Origin: Welwitschia mirabilis
Taxonomy: Eukaryota; Gnetophyta; Gnetopsida; Welwitschiales
Length of the DNA stretch: 64,000 nt
Assembly (NCBI GenBank): GCA_051453625.1
Contig: JBOZIK010000001.1
Coordinates: 70,701,323-70,765,322 of the forward strand
Direction: 5' to 3'
Positions 57,040 to 64,000 of the stretch are shown here, in pieces. Numbering within the stretch: the stretch's first letter is position 1; the number at the start of each line of letters is the position of its first letter. A program made the position numbers and the translations under genes. The notes under the pieces were generated by a model. The model worked only from the letters and a program-made list of their open reading frames with translations, did not search any database and had not been told where the DNA came from.

Positions 57040-57678
57040 NNNNNNNNNNNNNNNNNNNNNNNNNNNNNNNNNNNNNNNNNNNNNNNNNNNNNNNNNNNNN
57101 NNNNNNNNNNNNNNNNNNNNNNNNNNNNNNNNNNNNNNNNNNNNNNNNNNNNNNNNNNNNNNNNNNNNNNNNNNNNNNNNNNNNNNNNNNNNNNNNNNNN
57201 NNNNNNNNNNNNNNNNNNNNNNNNNNNNNNNNNNNNNNNNNNNNNNNNNNNNNNNNNNNNNNNNNNNNNNNNNNNNNNNNNNNNNNNNNNNNNNNNNNNN
57301 NNNNNNNNNNNNNNNNNNNNNNNNNNNNNNNNNNNNNNNNNNNNNNNNNNNNNNNNNNNNNNNNNNNNNNNNNNNNNNNNNNNNNNNNNNNNNNNNNNNN
57401 NNNNNNNNNNNNNNNNNNNNNNNNNNNNNNNNNNNNNNNNNNNNNNNNNNNNNNNNNNNNNNNNNNNNNNNNNNNNNNNNNNNNNNNNNNNNNNNNNNNN
57501 NNNNNNNNNNNNNNNNNNNNNNNNNNNNNNNNNNNNNNNNNNNNNNNNNNNNNNNNNNNNNNNNNNNNNNNNNNNNNNNNNNNNNNNNNNNNNNNNNNNN
57601 NNNNNNNNNNNNNNNNNNNNNNNNNNNNNNNNNNNNNNNNNNNNNNNNNNNNNNNNNNNNNNNNNNNNNNNNNNNNNN
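57040..57678. other. Assembly gap (639 N)
   Basis: Run of 639 N in element C. Confidence 0.99.
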
Positions 57679-59667
57679 AATATGTCTAGCGTAAGAAGAA
57701 AAAAGATGAAAACATAAGTTAAGTAAGCAAAAAATGCAAGACTGGGAGTAGTATTCTATGCATGAAAAGAAGGGTCAAAATAGGCAGAAAAAGATGTAAC
57801 AAAAATATGATGCACCTTAGTAAATATTAGAGCTCATCTGCCTGTGTCGTCTAGCCAATAAGAAGGATGATAAGGCTTTTCAAAGGATTGAAAAAATTAA
57901 AATTATTAGTAGAACAAGTTAAGCTTATATAACATCAAGTAGGTTTCAGAAGTTATCAAAAAGTCTAAAAGATAGAAAATGACTAATAATCATACTAAAT
58001 AAGGAATGATAAAAAGGTGAATTTATCATGCACCAAGTGAAAGAAGATTTTGAAATGTGTCACAATCTCACAATCATTGGAAAATATGATGCCTATAAAG
58101 TAAAAAAGAAAATTAAAGAACTAAAAATCAAAAAGATATCAAAAGAATAGATGGAAAAAACTAGCATCATAAATTATAGAAACATGATTTGCTTAAAGAA
58201 ATCAATTCCTATAAAGAAAACTTATAAGTAAAAATGAAAAATTAATAAGAAACCTTATAAATGGTTAAGTTCTATGTATTTATGATAAAAAATTATAAAA
58301 TAACATTAAAATACTAAATAAAACAACTAAGGAAAATAAAACAAGAATGAAAAATGAGAAACATGAAGAAGATATTATACCTACACTAAATCCAATCCTA
58401 GAAAATATCCATCAAAGAAATCATAACATCACTTGATTAATGATGCATTATATAATAGAGAAACTCTATAAATTGCTAATCAAATGGGTAGTAATTATGA
58501 TGATGTTAAGTAACTAATGTTTTTTAAAAAAAAAGTGACAAGATTAAAATATATTCAGAAATGGACTCAGCTGCTTACAACTTAAAACAAACCAAAATTA
58601 TTAAAAGTGAAATTATCATGTAGGAATAATATAAGCTCAATGAGTTTAAGAAATAAGTAATGCCTCTAATGCCACTAAGAAAACCATTAATCTCATACCC
58701 TCAAGGTATATATTATTAATCCATGATGAGGGTAGTGTAATCATAATTAAAGGAGTGGAAACCTATGAAGAATAGCTAACTGACCCCATAGTGGAATTTT
58801 CATAGTTAACCACACCGAGAAAAATTCCTCTTCAGAAAATTTATCCAAGTGTAGTAGATGAAAAATAAGAAATGACACTTCCAAACAACTAAAGACTTAC
58901 ATCAACTTTGATATATTCAAGTAATAGCATGACATCCATCAAAATAATTAGCTTCAAAAAGTTTAAATTATGGTAGGATGACTTTCAAAATAATTGTTTA
59001 TATCATGTTTAATGTTTTTTAATAAATCATAGATTTTTAATTTTTGTCCATTTTTTTAAAATTTTCCTAGTGCTTAAATTAGAAATCTAAACTAAGTTAT
59101 TAAAAATGTACTTTTTCTAAAAAATAATAACCTAATCATCTAGAGATTAATTTATTGAAATAAAAACCAAGGACAAAAATATGAAAACATAAAAGTAAAA
59201 TCAAGTACCAAAACAAATTAAAAGCAAGTTTTATTTAGATCTTAAATTCTATTCAATTCTTTTATTGAAAAGAAAGAAAAAAGAAACATTTTTTTCCTAA
59301 AGTTATGACCCTAGGATGTTGCACTTCCTTGAAAAAATAAGGACCAAATCAAATATTCACCAATTGATAAAGCATAAATGATATATAATCATTTTTTAGT
59401 AAAATTAATTGGAGGCAAATACAATAAAAGGATAAAACTTTGATAGCACATATTTAAGAACTTAAGTAAGAGACAAAAAAGTGATAAATCTCATTGAAAA
59501 TAATATCTTCTTGAAATGATGTAAATCATCATTAGATAATGTATGTAAGAAAGTACTTAAAGAAAGCATCAAAGAAGATTTTAAGGGCTCTTTATAATTT
59601 CTAGTAAGATTAAGAAGCTTTCTATCATTTAATTCAAGACATGGTTTTTTATTAAGGAATAAATAAA

Positions 59668-59931
59668 NNNNNNNNNNNNNNNNNNNNNNNNNNNNNNNNN
59701 NNNNNNNNNNNNNNNNNNNNNNNNNNNNNNNNNNNNNNNNNNNNNNNNNNNNNNNNNNNNNNNNNNNNNNNNNNNNNNNNNNNNNNNNNNNNNNNNNNNN
59801 NNNNNNNNNNNNNNNNNNNNNNNNNNNNNNNNNNNNNNNNNNNNNNNNNNNNNNNNNNNNNNNNNNNNNNNNNNNNNNNNNNNNNNNNNNNNNNNNNNNN
59901 NNNNNNNNNNNNNNNNNNNNNNNNNNNNNNN
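59668..59931. other. Assembly gap (264 N)
   Basis: Run of 264 N in element C, just beyond the end of the conserved ORF. Confidence 0.99.
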
Positions 59932-59949
59932 ATCATCAAGATAATATTT

Positions 59950-62534
59950 ACCCTAATTTAGAGTTCCAAGATATTTCAAGTCTTATTTTTAGAAAGAGTA
60001 ATCATTAAAAGCACAAGGTAAAGTAGACTTTGTAAAATATGAAAATATGTTACTTTGAATTTTACATGGAGTTTTTAATGGAAAATATTGAGAGATTTTT
60101 GAAGTAGATTTCCTAAGGTAATGTGTTTCATTAAATTCAAAGAGAGGAATGTAGTTTGAAGAATTACATAAATGTTCAAATGAAAGAGAAGGAAAACCTT
60201 TATCATTGTAAGATTACAAAATAATGTGGAAGTAGGACTAGAAGGAGGGATGTCATTTAATGTTTTGCATGTAAGTATAAGTGAAAGAGATGGGAAAACA
60301 TGTTTAGAATCTTTAAGTTGATTTATTTAATTTGAATGTATAAGTTATTTTGCCATTAATCTTGGTTGATTTTCCATAGGTTTTTCTTTATCCCTATCCT
60401 CCTCATTATTGACTTCATTATTACTTAGTTAAATTTTTTCTTTACTTTTTTTTTGTATCTCTCTCTTATTCATTGTTTTTATCATTATCATTAACTATTT
60501 TGCTCTTCTTTGTCATATTCATTATTGTTTTATTAAGGATTATTATCATTCTCTAAGCTAGTTAATTCATCAAAATTATTATTAAAAAGATCATAAAAAT
60601 AAAAGCACTCATTGTCTTCATTATGGAATGGAAGATTTTCTGACATTTTTTCATTTGATGCTTCTTTCTCTTTATGGAATAATTTTATTAATTCTCAACT
60701 GTAATCTTCATTTTTTATTATTGAAGTGCTATTATTGTTTATCATCTAGGACTATCATCTCGAAGACAAAGGTGGATGACTCCCTTCATTATGTAAATTC
60801 TTCACTAGTTTCTTTTCATTACATAAATTCTTCAGTAATTTCATGTATTGGACATCAAATAAAGGTTCAAAATCCTCATCAGAAAGTAAGTGAAAACCAC
60901 TGATATGATCAAGTATCTCAATATCATCATCATCACCACCATCATCTTCCTCATCTTTTCCATTATCATTTTGCATTTTATTATTTTCCACTTCATTATA
61001 TTTATTAGAAGAAGAAATGTAATCATTATCTTCATCATGGATTAGAGAATTTTCAAATTTTTCATGAAATAATTTTTTTATTCCATCCTTATTTTTCAAT
61101 AGAAAGGGCATGAAGTTATAATCATCATTTGATAAATAGTTATTCTCATTCATATTATTAAGTAATGGAGTTGAATCATTATTGTCCTCCTTTTGTTGTC
61201 CATCTTCTAATAAGTGAAATATTATAGTTTGATCCATATTTTGTGTTTATGTTAAAGTAAGAATTGTTGTTACTTTTTTCTAAGTTCTTTTCATTATTCT
61301 CAAGATGGAATGTNNNNNNNNNNNNNNNNNNNNNNNNNNNNNNNNNNNNNNNNNNNNNNNNNNNNNNNNNNNNNNNNNNNNNNNNNNNNNNNNNNNNNNN
61401 NNNNNNNNNNNNNNNNNNNNNNNNNNNNNNNNNNNNNNNNNNNNNNNNNNNNNNNNNNNNNNNNNNNNNNNNNNNNNNNNNNNNNNNNNNNNNNNNNNNN
61501 NNNNNNNNNNNNNNNNNNNNNNNNNNNNNNNNNNNNNNNNNNNNNNNNNNNNNNNNNNNNNNNNNNNNNNNNNNNNNNNNNNNNNNNNNNNNNNNNNNNN
61601 NNNNNNNNNNNNNNNNNNNNNNNNNNNNNNNNNNNNNNNNNNNNNNNNNNNNNNNNNNNNNNNNNNNNNNNNNNNNNNNNNNNNNNNNNNNNNNNNNNNN
61701 NNNNNNNNNNNNNNNNNNNNNNNNNNNNNNNNNNNNNNNNNNNNNNNNNNNNNNNNNATTGTTGTTACTTTTTTCTAAGTTCTTTTCATTATTCTCAAGA
61801 TGGAATGTAGTAATATTAGATTTAAGTTGTAAAAGAATCTTAAGATAATTAATTTTGCAATAAATTTTATCAAAGGACCTCAATCATATTTGCTATCTTC
61901 TTGTTTTGATATTATAATTTATTTTAGGTATCTTATTGCTTCTTCTTCATTTCATTAATTACTTCTATAGCATAGTTATTTCTCTCTTCATAATAATTGC
62001 TAATAAATGGATTTTATTCTTTATAATAATTGATAGAAGATGGTTGTTCTTTAAAATAGTTCATGGAAGATGAAGAGGATTCACTAAATTGATTATAGGA
62101 TGTCTCACTAGACAAGGTGAAATTTCTAAAACATTACACATTTTTATTTTCTTTTTTACATGAAGCTTATAATGAAGGATGACAAAAATAAGGTAGTTAA
62201 AAAGACGAAGGGGCCCAATTCCTTTCTCAACACTATTTGGTATTCCCCAGAATTTTTCTTCAAATATTTTTCTAAGCATTTTATTTTCATTACTCTTAGA
62301 ATTTGTATTGCTTTTCCTCCTTTTTTAGATCTTATTTCAGCTAATATTTCTTGAAATAGTTTTTTTATCATTATTCTTAAAAGTATATGGAAAGGATGAT
62401 TAAGAGAAATTCTTGGTTTTAAGTTTTATATCATCATTAGAAGGTAAGTTAAAAGATTTTTATTCTTCATGTCTCCTTTTAGAAATTAGTTCTTCAATGG
62501 TAACCTTCACATTTGAGTTAGAGGATTTTATCAT
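59950..62534 (-). pseudogene. Gag-like/acidic ORF of element C, homologous to that of A
   Basis: It starts at about 62534 with MIKSSNSNVKVTIEELISKR, whose spacing N-NV-V..ELI matches the first residues of the B gag. Then come SINYYKE, SNYYEERNNYAIEVINEMKK (coiled coil; A has DEMKNR), the gap, and the open piece 61237-60755, very rich in D, E and N. The latter includes DDDDIEILDHISGFHLLSDE, matching A's DDIEVLDYIPDIHLL. A C-terminal domain (about 60210-59960) reads SYNDKGFPSLSFEHLCN, IQSNIFSYFTKSTLP and DLKYLGTLN, each matching A in order. Stops are mainly at Gln and Trp positions. I do not recognise the acidic or C-terminal domain. The open frame at 60628-60903 (+) is a shadow. Confidence 0.65.
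61314..61757. other. Assembly gap (444 N) flanked by identical copies
   Basis: The bases just before (61263-61313) and just after (61758-61808) are identical over about 51 bases, beginning ATTGTTGTTACTTTTTTCTA. The gap is therefore probably a false join or a collapsed tandem duplication. Confidence 0.95.
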
Positions 62535-63225
62535 GTTTGTTCTAAGTGACACTACAAATAAATGAAGAAGGGAATAAAGTGAATTTTCTCCTATTCTATA
62601 TTTTATAACTACTCTTTGAAAAACCTAGTTATAAGGTAAAAAATGAAAAAAAAAAATTAGATCTTAAAAATTACATACTTGAGGTACGCATACCTATATT
62701 TTATTTTCTGTTAAGTAAGACTTTTATGTTATTTTTCTTAATTAATATTCATTCCCTCAGATATTTTAGCTTAATAGATTTTATTACATCATGGCATGCT
62801 CAATAAAATATCTACTTATGCATCATTATAGTTGTCATTTGAATGATATCCTAGATGACTAGAAAATAGAGAACAAAAAATAGAGAAAATAAATTCACTA
62901 AAAATAAAACAAAACAAAAACACATTATTATTCATCTTCCTATACTATCTAAATGATAAAGGAGATTATATCAATGTATTATGTAGAGGAAAACCCAAAA
63001 CAAAACTATGGGGAAAAAAACCTAATCCTAGGTTATTATCCACTTATTTTATCTAAACAATAGAGATGATGACTGATCAAAAAGTGTAGAATCAAAAAAA
63101 ATAAAAATATAAAACGAAAAATTATAATATTTATAGTAAAAATACAATGCTATCATAACCAAATATCTAACTTGAAATCTAAGGCACTTATTTGGGTAAT
63201 GACAATTTTTTAAACTTTTTATGAT
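62535..63225 (-). other. 5' leader of element C
   Basis: Palindromic units at about 62830-62866, 62935-62970 and 63040-63076. GGTACGCATACC at 62693-62704, about 160 bases before the ORF start, corresponds to GGTATACATACC in B. Confidence 0.6.
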
Positions 63226-63248
63226 CTTTCATGGCAATGGAACTAACA
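63226..63248 (-). other. Degenerate primer binding site, tRNA-Asp type (element C)
   Basis: Minus strand TGTTAGTTCCATTGCCATGAAAG after the LTR end. ATTGCCATG corresponds to GTTGCCGGG of the intact site. It is recognisable mainly through its position and the B copy. Confidence 0.6.
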
Positions 63249-64000
63249 TGTTTTAATGCATATTTATGAAAATGTTAAATCTTTGAGTAAATCCTATTAA
63301 TCATAAATACTTTTACAAATACAAGATGCTAATATAGATGAGATTCAATCTGAATATCATAATCCATTATAGGTAGTAGGCTTAAAGCTAAATAATTGAC
63401 TTAAGTGGTGTATTTTTATATTTTTTTATTTTAATAATGAAAAGTACAATGTAATGAAATAAAAACACTATGTAATATAAATAATGTCTACTCTAAAGGC
63501 AATATCTATTTGACTACTAACTCTCTATTACGAAGACCAACCTTATATAACCTAGATGAATCAAGAAAACTATTACTAATCCTAACTAACCTAGGCTATC
63601 AAGTACGTTAAATATAATAAGAAAAGCTTGCAATGATTAAGCTAGGAAACATAAAATGCAATGCACTACAATGTCCTAAACTAATAATTTCAACCTTCAC
63701 AAAGGTTACCCTTGATAACTAATATCAATTATGAAACTATTATGAAAACATAATCAACATAAATCATAAGGGACATGCACATGAATAACAAGAAAAGAAG
63801 GTTTTTAACAAAATTTAAATCAAAATTATATTATAAAGTATTAGCACCTTAATGAAGAAGACACAGCCTAATAGCAAGGAATACTCCTCTTTGCAACTAA
63901 TAGATGGAGCTTCTGCCCTTTAATCTCTTATCATAATAATTTTTGTTAATAAAAAGGATGAACTCAGAGTGATGGAAAAAGAGGTATTTATTACAATAGA
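63249..64000 (-). repeat. 5' LTR of element C (partial)
   Basis: Partner of 55036-56283. It runs past the window end; about 500 bases are missing. Confidence 0.85.

Larger units (their letters stand above)
56298..59940 (-). other. 3' internal region of element C, no gene recognised
   Basis: AT-rich with two gaps. Palindromic motif copies at about 56470-56515 and 57838-57880 are the only recognisable elements. The plus strand around 58670-58880 has a moderately open frame (LIPSRYILLIHDEG..) without family match. An inserted unrelated element cannot be excluded. Confidence 0.4.
55036..64000 (-). mobile_element. Element C: non-autonomous LTR retrotransposon, same family as A, 5' LTR cut by window end
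   Basis: A 3' LTR (55036-56283) and most of a 5' LTR (63249-64000) are clear direct repeats. A polypurine tract and a tRNA-Asp-type primer site sit at the inner edges. Internal sequence has no protease, RT, RNase H or integrase that I can read. It carries the gag-like/acidic ORF also found in A, in the same order. The three-unit palindromic leader is present (about 62830-63075). Three gaps totalling 1347 N interrupt it, so a small hidden domain cannot be excluded. Confidence 0.8.

Noticed and set aside
57030-57689. 219-codon frame
   Set aside because: Entirely the 639-N gap.
60628-60903. 91-codon plus frame in element C
   Set aside because: Antisense of the conserved acidic ORF.
61264-61883. 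Frames of up to 234 codons across the 444-N gap
   Set aside because: Mostly N; the visible ends belong to the C ORF on the minus strand and to the duplicated gap flanks.
1-64000. tRNA, rRNA, CRISPR or prokaryotic operon signals
   Set aside because: None seen; tRNA-like words found are the primer binding sites of retrotransposons.

Overview
The window looks like AT-rich nuclear DNA of a land plant, probably heterochromatic. It is filled almost entirely with old, nested and mutated retrotransposons. The evidence is plant-type Ty1/copia and Ty3/gypsy LTR elements with their primer binding sites, an L1-type LINE with a DUF4283-like ORF1, and the absence of any bacterial-style gene organisation. 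I found no host protein-coding gene, tRNA, rRNA or CRISPR array that I can support. The species cannot be named from this sequence. Coding relics are broken mostly at codons where CAA, CAG, CGA or TGG became a stop, as expected from long-term deamination of methylated cytosine.

Layout. 1-12131 (+) is element A, an LTR retrotransposon whose 5' LTR is cut by the window start. It has no recognisable pol and carries an acidic ORF at about 1495-2690. A minus-strand L1-type LINE (about 4480-9060) sits inside A, and A appears to be inserted in a relative, element D, which resumes at 12132-14740. 15650-17547 is an isolated Ty3/gypsy-type LTR (-). 19490-27096 (-) is element B, an Athila-like Ty3/gypsy element with relics of gag, protease, RT, RNase H and integrase but no 3' LTR that I can find. 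27184-35445 (+) is element E, a Sirevirus-like copia element with an extra ORF after pol. It meets an inverted LTR (F, 35510-36548, -) of its own family. A (GA)n tract lies at 36812-37052. The stretch 37053-45028 is mostly unassigned but holds a Tat-like integrase relic (H, 42960-44170, +). 45029-51673 (-) is element G, a second Sirevirus-like copia element with both LTRs. 51674-55035 is unassigned and includes a long pyrimidine-rich tract. 55036-64000 (-) is element C, the same family as A, cut by the window end.

A, B, C and D share LTR sequence, and A, B and C also share a tRNA-Asp-type primer binding site and a leader holding three palindromic units centred on TCATCTAGATGA. B has pol. A and C instead have a gag-like start followed by a long acidic ORF that is conserved between them. 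I infer that A, C and D are non-autonomous partners mobilised by B-like elements. This shared, apparently pol-less family and its ORF are the most interesting content of the window.

Ten runs of N interrupt the sequence. Two are flanked by identical 44- to 51-base copies and look like assembly artefacts.
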